64,000 nucleotides of DNA from an uncultured Ignavibacteria bacterium (lineage in GTDB: Bacteria > Bacteroidota > Ignavibacteria > Ch128b). The stretch covers positions 1-64,000 of the forward strand of contig CALDZP010000001.1 of the NCBI GenBank assembly GCA_937944105.1. Reading direction: 5' to 3'. Positions 20,739-31,726 of this stretch are shown in pieces. The notes beneath the pieces are model-generated. The model worked only from the letters and a program-made list of their open reading frames with translations. It did no database searches and had not been told where the DNA came from. The position numbers and the translations under genes were made by a program. How positions within the stretch are numbered: position 1 is the stretch's first letter; each line of letters begins with the position of its first letter.

Positions 20739-22997
20739 TTATTTCCCTAATTCATTTGCTTCAACAACTGCAATTGCCGCCATGTTCACAATATCATTAA
20801 CATCACAACCTCTTTGTAAAACATGAATAGGCTTACCCATACCCATCAAAATTGGTCCAATAGCATCAGCATTTCCAATTCTCCAGAGTAACTTATAAGC
20901 AATATTACCAGAATCAAGATTCGGAAAAATCAAAACATTAGCTTTGTCTTTGATTCTTGCAAAAGGAAAATCTTGTTGAAGAATGGGTGTATAAACAGCT
21001 GTATCTGCTTGCATTTCACCATCAACAATTAAATCTGGATCTTTTTCACGAATGATTTCTACAGCCTTTGCAACTTTTTCACTTTCTGGATAAGGTGCAT
21101 TGCCAAAATTGCTGAATGAAAGCATGGCTACTTTTGGCTCAATATTAAATCTACGAGCTGTTTTAGCGGCAAGAATAGCAATTTCGGCAAGATCTTCGGC
21201 GGTTGGATTAACATTAACAGTTGTATCAGCAAAGAAATATGCTTCATTTTTCACCAGCATTATATACAATCCAGAAACTTTATTAACACCTTTCGCTGTC
21301 TTAATTATTTGCAAAGCTGGTCTTATTGTATCTGGATAATGTGAGGTTAAACCGGATATCATCCCATCAGCATGTCCCATTTTTACCATCATAGCACCAA
21401 AGTAATTTGGCATCTTCATATATTTTTCTGCTTCATTTTTTGTTATTCCTTTACGCTGACGAAGTTTATAAAATTCCTCAACATACTGATTAAAATAACT
21501 ATTATTTTCAGGATCAATTATTTCAAACTCAACAGAATTGATTTTGTGTTTCTCAATTAATGATTCAATTTCTTTTTTATTCCCAAGTAAAATTGGTTTT
21601 GCAATTTTATCATCAACTAAAATCTCAGCAGCTTTCAGAATCTTAAATTGATTCCCTTCAGGGAAAACAATACGTTTCATTGAACCTTTTGCCTTCTCAA
21701 TTGCTACTCTGACTATCTGCTTTGAGATTCCAAGTCGCTCAAGAAGTTTATGCTTATATTCATCCCAGTCAGTAATTGGTTTTCGTGCAACACCTGTATC
21801 AATTGCAGCTTTTGCTACAGCTGGTGCAACATAGGTTAAGACTCTTGGATCAAATGGTTTTGGAATTATATATTCTCTACCAAATTTCAATTCAATTCCA
21901 CCATAAGCACGTATAACGGATTCTGGAACTTCTTCTTTTGCAAGTTTTGCAAGAGCATAAGACGCTGCCAATTTCATTTCATCATTAATTTGTGTTGCCC
22001 TAACATCAAGTGCCCCACGAAAGATAAACGGAAAACCTAAGACATTATTCACCTGATTTGGATAATCACTCCTTCCAGTGGCCATGATTATATCTTTTCG
22101 TGCATCAGTTGCATCTTCGTAAGTTATCTCTGGGTACGGATTGGCCATAGCAAAAACAATTGGGTTCTTAGCCATCGATCTAACCATATCTTTTGTTACA
22201 ACATTACCAACTGATAATCCAACAAAAACATCAGCATTAACCATAGCTTCGGCAAGTGTTCTCGCATCAGTATCATTTGCAAACATCTCCTTAAATTCAT
22301 TCATATGTTCTTTTCTGCCTTTATAAATTACCCCGGTTGTATCACACATAATAATATTCTCTTTTTTCACACCAAGCAATGTATAAAGATGAGCACAGGA
22401 AATTGCAGATGCCCCAGCGCCATTAAAAACAACTTTTATTTTGTCAATTTCTTTTCCAGCCAACTCAACAGCGTTTAATAATGCAGCACCACTTATTATA
22501 GCTGTTCCATGTTGGTCATCATGAAAAACTGGAATTTTCATTGTCCTTTTCAACTCCTGTTCAATATAAAAACACTCTGGTGCTTTTACATCTTCAAGAT
22601 TTATTCCGCCAAAAGTTGGTTCAAGCAATTGTACACACCTTATAAATTCATTTACATCTTTAGTATTAATTTCTATATCAAAAACATCTATATCAGCAAA
22701 TCTTTTGAAAAGAACTCCCTTACCTTCCATTACAGGTTTACCCGCAGCTGGACCAATATCACCAAGTCCAAGCACAGCTGTTCCATTACTTATCACTGCC
22801 ACAAGATTTCCTTTTGCAGTATACTCATAAACCAGCTCTTCATCTCTTGCAATTTCAAGACATGGCTCAGCAACTCCCGGTGTATATGCCAGGGATAAAT
22901 CCCATTGAGTTTGGCAAGGTTTTGTTGGGATAACTTCAATTTTACCTTTCCGTCCTTGAGAATGGTAATTAAGTGCATCTTCTTTATGGATTTTCAT
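20739..22997 (-). CDS. maeB: NADP-dependent malic enzyme with C-terminal phosphate acetyltransferase-like domain
   Basis: 752 aa; [19 protein letters not shown], and C-terminal Pta-like domain (GHADGMISG...). Confidence 0.92.
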   Translation of the reverse strand: MKIHKEDALNYHSQGRKGKIEVIPTKPCQTQWDLSLAYTPGVAEPCLEIARDEELVYEYTAKGNLVAVISNGTAVLGLGDIGPAAGKPVMEGKGVLFKRFADIDVFDIEINTKDVNEFIRCVQLLEPTFGGINLEDVKAPECFYIEQELKRTMKIPVFHDDQHGTAIISGAALLNAVELAGKEIDKIKVVFNGAGASAISCAHLYTLLGVKKENIIMCDTTGVIYKGRKEHMNEFKEMFANDTDARTLAEAMVNADVFVGLSVGNVVTKDMVRSMAKNPIVFAMANPYPEITYEDATDARKDIIMATGRSDYPNQVNNVLGFPFIFRGALDVRATQINDEMKLAASYALAKLAKEEVPESVIRAYGGIELKFGREYIIPKPFDPRVLTYVAPAVAKAAIDTGVARKPITDWDEYKHKLLERLGISKQIVRVAIEKAKGSMKRIVFPEGNQFKILKAAEILVDDKIAKPILLGNKKEIESLIEKHKINSVEFEIIDPENNSYFNQYVEEFYKLRQRKGITKNEAEKYMKMPNYFGAMMVKMGHADGMISGLTSHYPDTIRPALQIIKTAKGVNKVSGLYIMLVKNEAYFFADTTVNVNPTAEDLAEIAILAAKTARRFNIEPKVAMLSFSNFGNAPYPESEKVAKAVEIIREKDPDLIVDGEMQADTAVYTPILQQDFPFARIKDKANVLIFPNLDSGNIAYKLLWRIGNADAIGPILMGMGKPIHVLQRGCDVNDIVNMAAIAVVEANELGK

Positions 22998-23018
22998 AAT
23001 TCGCTCCTGATTTTTGTT

Positions 23019-24170
23019 TTATTTTAGAAAAATCATTTTCCCTGTATAATTAGTATTATAATCATTCAATCTATAAATCAAAATAGACGAAACCTGATTG
23101 CAATTTAAATCATTTATATTCAAAATAATTTCGTTCAAACCCGAATTCAAATTTTTAGATTCAAAAACTTTTTGACCTAAAAGATTATAAACTTCCAATT
23201 TAAGATTATCTTTGAATTTTTTCTGAGGTATAAATACTTTGATGACCGTCTGGGAATTAAATGGATTAGGATAATTCTGAGCTAATTGAATTTGATTTTC
23301 TGAATATAAATTTTCTTCTATAATAGTAGCTTGATCTGCATTAATAATTTGATTGGGATATACTGTAACAATTCTTCTATACAGTCCATTCTGAGCTGTA
23401 ATCGTATATGTTCCTGGTTTTACATCACCTATTGCATAATTTTCCTGATAAATATCATCACTACCAACATATGGATCGTTGAAATTATATGTTAATGAAT
23501 ATGAAAATGTTGTATACGGTGGTCTTGGTTTAGGATCCGGGAAAATATCAACTCGAGTGTTATTTGAGGCATTGGGTACTTTACCATAAATTGCACCCAT
23601 TCCATTAATAGCACACCATAATTCAGGATTTCTTCTTGATCTAGGAGAATTATAATTAACTGATCCAAGTCTTATCTCAAAGTGTAGGTGAGGTCCTGTT
23701 GAATTTCCTGTATTGCCACTAATTGCAATTGGTTGCCCTTTAATTACCTGTGAGCCTTGATTGATCAAAGGTTTTTGTAAGTGCATATAAAGTAAAAAAA
23801 TATTTTTATTATTCCATAAAGATTGGATAATAATATAATTTCCTGCTCCACCTGGTTCATATCCATTTATTGTATCATTTGGATTATAACCAATAAAATA
23901 AACAATTCCATCCGATGCAGAAAAGACTGTATCATATCTCACAAGGTAATCAACACCTAAATGTGCATAAGCCGAATTGTTAATGTTTGGTTCTCCGTAC
24001 AAATATGAACCATTTGCTTGAACATTATCTTTTACTGGTCGAGCAAATCTAAATGATTGGGCAAACACACACTCAACCATAAAAATTAATATAAACATTA
24101 AACTAATCGTTAATGTAATAATAAGATTATCTTTACAAGATAGTTTCGTAAATTTAATTACGAAATTCAT
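23019..24170 (-). CDS. M23-family metallopeptidase with T9SS C-terminal domain
   Basis: HLGVDY...GNSTGPHLHFEIRLG; NYPNPFNSQTVIKVF...GKMIFLK. Confidence 0.88.
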   Translation of the reverse strand: MNFVIKFTKLSCKDNLIITLTISLMFILIFMVECVFAQSFRFARPVKDNVQANGSYLYGEPNINNSAYAHLGVDYLVRYDTVFSASDGIVYFIGYNPNDTINGYEPGGAGNYIIIQSLWNNKNIFLLYMHLQKPLINQGSQVIKGQPIAISGNTGNSTGPHLHFEIRLGSVNYNSPRSRRNPELWCAINGMGAIYGKVPNASNNTRVDIFPDPKPRPPYTTFSYSLTYNFNDPYVGSDDIYQENYAIGDVKPGTYTITAQNGLYRRIVTVYPNQIINADQATIIEENLYSENQIQLAQNYPNPFNSQTVIKVFIPQKKFKDNLKLEVYNLLGQKVFESKNLNSGLNEIILNINDLNCNQVSSILIYRLNDYNTNYTGKMIFLK

Positions 24171-24192
24171 TTTGTTTCACATTTGTCAAGTT

Positions 24193-24229
24193 TTACTAAA
24201 AATAAAAAGGGACTTACTAAGAAGTCCCT
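24193..24229 (-). terminator. Intrinsic terminator downstream of pckA
   Basis: Minus strand AGGGACT-tcttagta-AGTCCCT-TTTTATTTTT. Confidence 0.8.
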
Positions 24230-24259
24230 CTGCTTACTCAATTTCCATCTTCAAAAAAA

Positions 24260-25933
24260 TCAAATTTCAATTTCAACTTGATTTAATCTTTTTGGTCCAG
24301 CTTCAATAACTTCTTTGGAACAATGATCTGAGAAAAGTTTAAAGTTCTCAATAAATCTTGCAGCAAGTGCATCATATTTACGCCAGTAATCTTTTTTATC
24401 ACCCCATGAACTTGCTGGATCTAAAACTTCAGGAGGAACATCAGGACAACTAAGTGGTACTTCAAAACCAAATAATTTATCTTTTCTATAAGGTACATTA
24501 TCCAACTTACCTTCTAAGGCAGCATTTAATAAATTTCGAGTATGTCTAATGGAGATTCTTTTTCCAATACCAAATCTTCCTCCAACCCAACCAGTATTAA
24601 TCAACCACACTTTAACACCATATTTTAACATTCTTTGTTTTAACATTTCTGCATATTCAAAAGGATGCCGAACCATAAAAGGTGCACCAAAGCAAGCACT
24701 GAATGTAATTTCAGGTTCCCTCCCAAGTCCAATTTCCGTTCCAGCAATTTTTGATGTATAACCACTAATAAAATGATATTGTGCCTGCTCGGGTGTTAAT
24801 CTTGCAATAGGTGGCAAAACTCCCTGAGCATCGCAGGTTAAAAAAATTATATTTTTCGGTTGTGAATGAACATAACCTTCAGGTATAATATTAGGAATAA
24901 ATTCAAGAGGATACGAAGCTCTGGTATTTTCAGTAATTTTATCATCATCAAGATCGATATGACGTGAAACTGGATCAAAAACAACATTTTCCAAGATTGT
25001 TCCAAATTTTTTAGTACATGCATATATTTCAGGTTCATTCTCAGGGGAAAGTCTTATAACTTTTGCATAACAACCAGCTTCAAAATTGAAAACTCCTTTA
25101 GAACTCCATCCGTGTTCATCATCCCCAATCAATCTTCTCTTTGGATCAGCAGAAAGTGTTGTTTTACCAGTTCCACTTAAACCAAAAAACAATGCTACAT
25201 CTCCATCTTTTCCAACATTGGCAGAACAGTGCATAGGTAATACATCTTGATAAGTTAAAAGATAATTTAAAACTGTAAAAACTGATTTTTTTATCTCACC
25301 ACCATATAAAGTATTGGCAATAATAGCCATACGAGCGCCAAAATTAATAATTATTGCTGTATCGGTTCTTGTTCCATCAATTACAGGGTCAACCTTAAAC
25401 CCCGGAACTGCGATGATTGTAAATTCAGGAACAAATTTTTTCAATTCATCTTTATTGTCAATTGTAATAAACATGTTTCTTGCGAAAAGACTATGCCATG
25501 CTTTTTCTGTAATAATTCTCACGGGCATACGATATTCTGGATCAGCACATGCATACACATCCTGAACAAATAGTTCTTCTCCTTGAGCCCAGGCTTGGAG
25601 TCTTGCGAATAACGCGTTAAACTTTTCTTGACTATATGGTCTATTGTAAATACCCCACCAGATATTTTTTTCTGTTGATTCTTCTTTTACAATAAATTTA
25701 TCTGCGGCAGCTCGTGCTGTATGCTTACCAGTATGAACCAGTAATGGACCCCCTTTAACAAGCTTACCTTCATTTCTGAAAATAGCCTCTTCAACGAGAG
25801 CTTCGTCGGGTAGATTCCAGTAAACTCTATCAAGATATGTTAGCCCTTGATGTTTCAATCTAAAATCAGAAGCGAGTTCCATTGCTTCTTTAGAAGCTGG
25901 AGTAGTGAATTCTAAATATTTACTCATGCCCAA
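24260..25933 (-). CDS. pckA: Phosphoenolpyruvate carboxykinase (ATP type)
   Basis: FFGLSGTGKTTLSADPKRRLIGDDEHGW; NTGWVGGRFGIGKRI. Confidence 0.95.
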   Translation of the reverse strand: MGMSKYLEFTTPASKEAMELASDFRLKHQGLTYLDRVYWNLPDEALVEEAIFRNEGKLVKGGPLLVHTGKHTARAAADKFIVKEESTEKNIWWGIYNRPYSQEKFNALFARLQAWAQGEELFVQDVYACADPEYRMPVRIITEKAWHSLFARNMFITIDNKDELKKFVPEFTIIAVPGFKVDPVIDGTRTDTAIIINFGARMAIIANTLYGGEIKKSVFTVLNYLLTYQDVLPMHCSANVGKDGDVALFFGLSGTGKTTLSADPKRRLIGDDEHGWSSKGVFNFEAGCYAKVIRLSPENEPEIYACTKKFGTILENVVFDPVSRHIDLDDDKITENTRASYPLEFIPNIIPEGYVHSQPKNIIFLTCDAQGVLPPIARLTPEQAQYHFISGYTSKIAGTEIGLGREPEITFSACFGAPFMVRHPFEYAEMLKQRMLKYGVKVWLINTGWVGGRFGIGKRISIRHTRNLLNAALEGKLDNVPYRKDKLFGFEVPLSCPDVPPEVLDPASSWGDKKDYWRKYDALAARFIENFKLFSDHCSKEVIEAGPKRLNQVEIEI

Positions 25934-27141
25934 TCCCTCACAAGTTTTCTATCTCCAATGTAGAGTTCATTTGGTGCATTAGGATCAATTGCCCATTTTA
26001 TTCTTTCAATACCTTCTTGAATTTCTTTCATTGTCCCGGCAAAACTTAATCTTATATAACCTTCCATCCCGAACTCAACACCAGGAACGGTTAATACCAT
26101 TACTTTATCAATTAAAAACTGTGATAATTTATGTGAACTTTTTTCATAGGCACTAAAGTCAACAAAACAATAAAAGGTTCCATCAGGAACATTAAATTTA
26201 ACTCCATCAATAGTTTTTAATAACGCGCACATAACATTTCGATTATTTTCAAGAGTAACTCTTAAATTTTCGACACTCGATTGAATACCATTTAATGCTC
26301 CCACTGCAGCAAGTTGTAAAACAACAGATGGCCCGCCGGTTTGATGTCCTTGAATATTTGTCATCGCTTCAATGATTTTTTTATTAGCCACAGCCCATCC
26401 AATTCTAAAACCAGTCATAGCATATTGTTTAGAAACACCATTAATGATAATTAATTTAGAGTTTTCATCTTTCTTCTTTGCAAATTCCCAGCAATTAATT
26501 GGTTTTCTTCCATCAAAAATTAAACGATGATAGATATCATCCATTATCAGATATAAATCTTTCCTTTCACAGAAGTCAACAATATCAGCAATAAATTCTT
26601 CAGAATACATTGCTCCTGAGGGATTATTTGGAGAATTTATAATTATCGCTTTCGTATAACTCCCGACTCTCTGTTCAATATCTTGTATTCGAGGATAAAA
26701 AGATCCATCTTCTGGATAAACAGGGACTCCAATAGCTCCACAAAGTTTTGCCATTTCAGGATAACTAACCCAGTAAGGTGCAGGATAAATAACCTCTTCT
26801 TGAGGATTTAAGATTGCCTGAAGTGCAACCATTATTGCTTGTTTTGCACCACTTGATGCAATAACATTCTCAGGATCAACTTTACGATTGTAAAATTCTT
26901 CAGTGTAACGAATAATTGCTTTCTTAAGTGCTGGAATTCCATCGGGTGGAACATATCGAACTTCACCCGTATTTAAATTTTGAACTGCTGCAAGTATTGC
27001 GTCTATTGGGGCTCTACTTTTTGGTTCACCAACACTAAAGTTAATAACCGGTTCACCCTTTTCTCTTAGAATTTGAGCTTTTTCATTCAGCGCTAAAGTA
27101 GGAGAAGCTTGTATATTTTTTGCGATATAACTTAAACTCAT
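25924..27141 (-). CDS. Class I/II pyridoxal phosphate aminotransferase (aspartate aminotransferase-like)
   Basis: INSPNNPSGAMYSEEF, GVSKQYAMTGFRIGW; overlaps pckA start by 10 nt. Confidence 0.9.
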   Translation of the reverse strand: MSLSYIAKNIQASPTLALNEKAQILREKGEPVINFSVGEPKSRAPIDAILAAVQNLNTGEVRYVPPDGIPALKKAIIRYTEEFYNRKVDPENVIASSGAKQAIMVALQAILNPQEEVIYPAPYWVSYPEMAKLCGAIGVPVYPEDGSFYPRIQDIEQRVGSYTKAIIINSPNNPSGAMYSEEFIADIVDFCERKDLYLIMDDIYHRLIFDGRKPINCWEFAKKKDENSKLIIINGVSKQYAMTGFRIGWAVANKKIIEAMTNIQGHQTGGPSVVLQLAAVGALNGIQSSVENLRVTLENNRNVMCALLKTIDGVKFNVPDGTFYCFVDFSAYEKSSHKLSQFLIDKVMVLTVPGVEFGMEGYIRLSFAGTMKEIQEGIERIKWAIDPNAPNELYIGDRKLVRDWA

Positions 27142-27314
27142 AACTACTCCCAGGAGATTTTAATTGGTAGGGAAAATTGAATTGAGAGTTTTAAAAATTT
27201 CATTTTCTAAAAAGAATAATTAAAAATTCTATTGCAAAGATAAGAAATTAAACAACACTTAAAATAAAAATTTTGGGGCTTGCAAATATAAATTAAATAA
27301 ACAACGAATAAACT

Positions 27315-27872
27315 TTAAATTTCCATTATCTCTTTTTCTTTATGTTCAAGTATCTCGTCAATTAGTTTTATATATTTATCAGTCAATTTTTGGACTTCAC
27401 CTTCGGCTCTTTTTCTATCATCTTCAGAGAAATGTTCTTCTTTCTCCATTTTTCTTAAATGTTCAATTGAATCCCTTCTAATATTCCTTATAGCAATTCT
27501 ACCATCCTCTGCGAATCTTTTACAAAGTTTAACTAATTCTTTTCTTCGTTCTTCAGTTAATGGGGGAATTGGAATTCTTAAAATATTTCCATCGTTTACA
27601 GGATTTAAACCAAGATCTGATTGAAGTATTGCTTTTTCAATTGTTTGAAGTGCCGATTTATCCCATGGTTGTACTACCAATGTATGAACATCAGATACCG
27701 AAATACTTGCAATTTGATTTAATGGGAGTAATGACCCGTAATATTCTGCCTTAACACCATCCAGAAGAGCAGTTGTTGCTTTACCTGTTCTTATTTTTGC
27801 AAATTCTTGCCGAACAAATTCAACCGACTTTTTCATTTTATCTTCAGTTTCTTTTAGAATTTTATTAATCAT
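27315..27872 (-). CDS. frr: Ribosome recycling factor
   Basis: KIRTGKATTALLDGVKAEYYGS; RIPIPPLTEERRKELVKLCKRFAEDGRIAIRNIRRD. Confidence 0.96.
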   Translation of the reverse strand: MINKILKETEDKMKKSVEFVRQEFAKIRTGKATTALLDGVKAEYYGSLLPLNQIASISVSDVHTLVVQPWDKSALQTIEKAILQSDLGLNPVNDGNILRIPIPPLTEERRKELVKLCKRFAEDGRIAIRNIRRDSIEHLRKMEKEEHFSEDDRKRAEGEVQKLTDKYIKLIDEILEHKEKEIMEI

Positions 27873-27886
27873 AAGAACCTCAGATT

Positions 27887-28618
27887 TTAATGTGTTTTAA
27901 CTTCGAGGTCTACTTTTGTTCCAATTTTTTCGCCAAGAATAATTCTTTTTAAATTCCCTGGAACTTTATTATTAAAAACAATTATAGGAATCTTATTTTC
28001 CTGACATAACGTAAATGCAGTCAGATCCATCACTCTTAATCCCATACGAATTACATCTGCATAATTGATTTCTGTAAATTTAAAGGCTTCTTTATTTTTT
28101 TCTGGATCTGAATCATAAATTCCATCGACCCTGGTACCTTTAAGAATAACTTCGGCACCAATTTCAATTGCTCTTAGAGCAGCAGCTGTATCGGTTGTAA
28201 AGTATGGATGTCCAGTTCCAGCACCAAGGATAATTATTCTTCCTTTTTCTAGATGACGAATAGCTCTTCTTCTAATATAAGGCTCTGCTATTTCTTCTAT
28301 TCTTATTGCAGATAGTAATCTTGTATGAGCGTTTCTTTTTTCAAGTGCATTTTGAAGTGCTAAAGAATTAATAAGAGTAGCAAGCATCCCCATTTGATCA
28401 CCAGTTACTTGATCAAAACCATGCTTTACACCAGCAACCCCTCGGAAAATATTCCCACCACCAATTACAATGGCAATTTGAACACCTAAATTTTTTATAT
28501 CAATTATTTCTTCGGCAAGACGAGAAAGAACATTTGGATCAATACCAAATTTTTGTTCACCTAAAAGATCTTCGCCACTTAGTTTTAATAAAATCCTCTT
28601 ATAAACAATTTCAGACAT
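27887..28618 (-). CDS. pyrH: UMP kinase
   Basis: [41 protein letters not shown]. Confidence 0.96.
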   Translation of the reverse strand: MSEIVYKRILLKLSGEDLLGEQKFGIDPNVLSRLAEEIIDIKNLGVQIAIVIGGGNIFRGVAGVKHGFDQVTGDQMGMLATLINSLALQNALEKRNAHTRLLSAIRIEEIAEPYIRRRAIRHLEKGRIIILGAGTGHPYFTTDTAAALRAIEIGAEVILKGTRVDGIYDSDPEKNKEAFKFTEINYADVIRMGLRVMDLTAFTLCQENKIPIIVFNNKVPGNLKRIILGEKIGTKVDLEVKTH

Positions 28619-29484
28619 TATTTGTTCTCATCAGCTAAGTGAAATCTAATAAATTCTTTCACCCTTAGATCAGTTGAGTTAGAATCATTATATGATTTAA
28701 TCAACTCACCAACTGTTTTAGAACCATCTTTAACAAATGGTTGTTCAAGCAGACAAATCTCTTGATAAAATTTCTCCAATTTTCCTTGTGCAATTTTTTC
28801 GAGAACCTGTTCGGGCTTTCCTTCATTTCTTGCTTGAGTTTTATAAATTTCAACTTCTTTATCAATTAAAGATTTATCTACTTCCTCGCGCGAAACAGTT
28901 ACCGGCCTCATTGCCGCAACCTGCATTGCAATATCACGGGCAAATTTTTTGAAATCATCCGGAACATTCTTATTGAACTCAAAAATTACAAGCACACCAA
29001 GTTTCGAGCCTGGATGGATATAATCAACTATAGTTCCATTATCAATATTAACTTTCCTGAATCTCGATACTTGAATTTTTTCACCAATTTTCCCAACAGC
29101 TTCGTTTACTAAGTCTGTAACCGTTAATCCGTTAACTTTTGCATTGACAAGTTCATCAAGATTTTGAAAATTATTTTCAAAAATTAAGTCAGCGATTTTG
29201 TTTGTAAGTTCAATAAATGTTTCACTTCTTGCAACAAAATCTGTTTCACAATTAACTTCAACGATTGCTGCCGTTTTTCCATCTTGACTTACTCGTGTAA
29301 CTATCAAACCTTCATTAGCAATTCTTTCAGCTCTTTTTGCAGCTACAGCAGCACCTTTTTTTCTTAAAAATTCAACAGCTTTTTCAAAGTCTCCACCAGT
29401 TTCCTCCAGTGCCTTTTTACAATCCATCATACCGGCACCGGTTTTTTCACGAAGTTGTTTCACTAATTCTGCACTAACAGCCAT
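28618..29484 (-). CDS. tsf: Translation elongation factor Ts
   Basis: [38 protein letters not shown]; start likely at second Met (MAVSAEL). Confidence 0.96.
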   Translation of the reverse strand: MAVSAELVKQLREKTGAGMMDCKKALEETGGDFEKAVEFLRKKGAAVAAKRAERIANEGLIVTRVSQDGKTAAIVEVNCETDFVARSETFIELTNKIADLIFENNFQNLDELVNAKVNGLTVTDLVNEAVGKIGEKIQVSRFRKVNIDNGTIVDYIHPGSKLGVLVIFEFNKNVPDDFKKFARDIAMQVAAMRPVTVSREEVDKSLIDKEVEIYKTQARNEGKPEQVLEKIAQGKLEKFYQEICLLEQPFVKDGSKTVGELIKSYNDSNSTDLRVKEFIRFHLADENK

Positions 29485-29522
29485 ATTCAAAACTCCCTTT
29501 TTGTAATTTTATAACACAAATA

Positions 29523-30269
29523 TTAGTTATTTTCTGAAATTTTACTTTCTCGATCGGCTTCAGAATCTTGTTCAGCTTTTATTTCTTTAGCCCTTTGTTG
29601 ACCTTCAATGATCTTATCAGCCATAAAGCGAACAATTAAATCAATCGTTCTTACCGAATCATCATTGGCAGGAATAATGTAATCAACTCCATCGGGATCA
29701 CAATTTGTATCGACTATTGCAAACACAGGAATACCTAATCGATTGGCTTCTTTAACAGCAATATGTTCCTTTTTAATATCAACTATAAAAAGTGCACCAG
29801 GCAATCTAGATAAATCTCTGATGCCTTCAAATACCTTTTCAAGTTTTTCTTTTTCACGGCTTAAAATAAGTCTTTCTTTCTTTATCATTCGATCAAAAGT
29901 TCCATCATTCATCATTTTTTCAATATTTTGAAGACGCCTGATTGATTTTCTAATTGTACTAAAATTAGTAAGCATTCCACCGAGCCACCTTTCACTAACC
30001 CAATGCATACCACACCTTTGAGCTTCTCTTTTGACTATATCTTTTGCCTGTTGTTTGGTCCCAACAAACAAAACTTTTTTACCTTCAGCAGCAATTTTTT
30101 CCATTTCTTCGGCAGCAATTGCCAGGAGTCTTTTTGTTTTATTTAAATCAATTATATGAATCCCATTTTTTTCCATAAATATGAAGGGTTTCATCTTGGG
30201 ATTCCAGCGACGGGTTAGATGCCCATAGTGAGCACCTGCAGCTAAGAGATCTTGAAGTCCTACTTCCAC
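29523..30269 (-). CDS. rpsB: 30S ribosomal protein S2
   Basis: [41 protein letters not shown] start with AAGGAG upstream. Confidence 0.96.
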   Translation of the reverse strand: MEVGLQDLLAAGAHYGHLTRRWNPKMKPFIFMEKNGIHIIDLNKTKRLLAIAAEEMEKIAAEGKKVLFVGTKQQAKDIVKREAQRCGMHWVSERWLGGMLTNFSTIRKSIRRLQNIEKMMNDGTFDRMIKKERLILSREKEKLEKVFEGIRDLSRLPGALFIVDIKKEHIAVKEANRLGIPVFAIVDTNCDPDGVDYIIPANDDSVRTIDLIVRFMADKIIEGQQRAKEIKAEQDSEADRESKISENN

Positions 30270-30302
30270 TATTTTTTCTCCTTAATTTTGTTGTTAAACT
30301 TC

Positions 30303-30366
30303 TACCCGTTTCATCTTTATTTGAGATTCCAAATCAATGGAACACACTCAAATAAATCCACGGGTA
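30303..30366 (-). promoter_or_regulatory. Candidate structured rpsB leader RNA with kink-turn-like internal loop
   Basis: Nested helices 303-309/360-366 (7 bp), 316-325/347-356 (10 bp), 327-331/338-342 (5 bp), all as 30xxx; internal loop GGA / GAUGAA. Confidence 0.75.
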
Positions 30367-30397
30367 TGCTCTTTTAAATATTAAAATAAAAAATAAA

Positions 30398-30784
30398 TTA
30401 ACGTTTAGAGAATTGGAATCTCTTTCGAGCTTTCGGTTGGCCGTATTTCTTTCTTTCGACCATTCGCGGATCTCGAGTGAGATATCCGAGTTTTCTTAAA
30501 GTTTGACGATAATCAGGATTAACCAAAACCAAAGCTCTTGCAATGCCTAATGAAATTGCTCCTACCTGACCAGTGAATCCACCACCATTCACATTTATAA
30601 TAAAATCATATTTTCCTTCAGCATCAACAACTTTCAGTGGTTCTGTAGCTTTAAGTGTATCAAATTTTGTCGGGAAATATTGATTAATGTCTTTTTCATT
30701 TACAACAATTTTACCTGAACCAGGTCTAATAATTACTCTTGCAACAGAGGTTTTCCTTCTTCCAACAGCTATTTTATCAACCAT
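30398..30784 (-). CDS. rpsI: 30S ribosomal protein S9
   Basis: GRRKTSVARVIIRPGSGKIVVN ... RDPRMVERKKYGQPKARKRFQFSKR. Confidence 0.97.
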   Translation of the reverse strand: MVDKIAVGRRKTSVARVIIRPGSGKIVVNEKDINQYFPTKFDTLKATEPLKVVDAEGKYDFIINVNGGGFTGQVGAISLGIARALVLVNPDYRQTLRKLGYLTRDPRMVERKKYGQPKARKRFQFSKR

Positions 30785-30798
30785 TAATCACTCCTGCC

Positions 30799-31239
30799 TT
30801 AAAAAGTTAATACTTCGGGTTTTTGTGCCTGATGAGGATGATTTTCACCAGCGTAAACTTTAAGTTTCTTAACAATTCTTCTTCCCAATCTTCCTTTGGG
30901 TAACATTCCTTTTACAGCATGTTCAATTACAAATTCTGGATGTTTTTTCATATATTCTTTGAATGAGGTAATTTTAGCACCTCCCGGATAACCAGAATAT
31001 CTAAAATAGGTTTTTAATTCTTCCCGTTTACCTGTCAATCGAACTTTGTCGGCGTTAATTACAATAACAAAGTCACCACAATCAACATGGGGTGTAAAGA
31101 TTGGTTTGTGCTTTCCTCTTAAAATTCTTGCAATATTGGATGCTAAACGACCAAGTATTTGATCTTTTGCATCAACAACATACCATTTTTTATCTACTTC
31201 TATCTCTTTAATAGATTTAGTTATTTTTTCCTGTTTCAA
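30799..31239 (-). CDS. rplM: 50S ribosomal protein L13
   Basis: [57 protein letters not shown] start with AGGAGG upstream. Confidence 0.96.
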   Translation of the reverse strand: MKQEKITKSIKEIEVDKKWYVVDAKDQILGRLASNIARILRGKHKPIFTPHVDCGDFVIVINADKVRLTGKREELKTYFRYSGYPGGAKITSFKEYMKKHPEFVIEHAVKGMLPKGRLGRRIVKKLKVYAGENHPHQAQKPEVLTF

Positions 31240-31283
31240 TTATGTTCCTCCTGAATCAATACTTTAATTCATTGTTTAGCTTA

Positions 31284-31315
31284 CAAAATTAAAGAATTTA
31301 TAATGTAATGTCAAA
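31284..31315 (-). promoter_or_regulatory. Bacteroidota-type promoter for the rplM-rpsI operon
   Basis: Minus strand TTTG-N20-TAATTTTG, matching TTTG / TAnnTTTG, 45 nt upstream of the start codon. Confidence 0.65.
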
Positions 31316-31455
31316 GTATTGATACTGCAACAGTAAGAGCAACTGTAGTTACAATTGTTGGTACTGGTAATGAAGTAGGAAATGATGGGACAAACAAAGT
31401 TAGAGCAACTGCTATTGTTACACCAACTGGAATAACAGTAACTGTTAATAATTAA
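31309..31455 (+). pseudogene. Orphan 3' coding remnant of a repetitive extracellular (Ig/invasin-like) protein
   Basis: Open frame ...IDTATVRATVVTIVGTGNEVGNDGTNKVRATAIVTPTGITVTVNN* with no start, followed by a terminator. Confidence 0.55.
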
Positions 31456-31476
31456 GATTCTTATAAATTTTCTCTT

Positions 31477-31512
31477 AAAAAAAGACCCCTTTGAAAAAAG
31501 GGGTCTTTTTTT
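31477..31512. terminator. Strong bidirectional intrinsic terminator
   Basis: AAAAAAAGACCCC-tttgaaaaaa-GGGGTCTTTTTTT. Confidence 0.9.
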
Positions 31513-31726
31513 ATTAAAACCTCATCTACCTTAATTCTTTATTTTATCCTCTCCCTCAAAAATAGTTTATGATTAACTGTGAAAATATCTATTTATTCCT
31601 TCTTTCTTTAACATACGAAATTTTGATTTCCATTTTCTTTAAGAATGAAATTAAATGTAGATTTTGAAAAAAATAATCATTGAATTAAATTTGATTTGAC
31701 TATTACCAACAAAGAGGAGCATCGTT

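Noticed and set aside
30303-30366. rpsB leader hairpin as an intrinsic terminator of rplM-rpsI
   Set aside because: No U-tract follows on the minus strand (GAAGUUUAACAAC), and the internal loop is asymmetric and k-turn-like.
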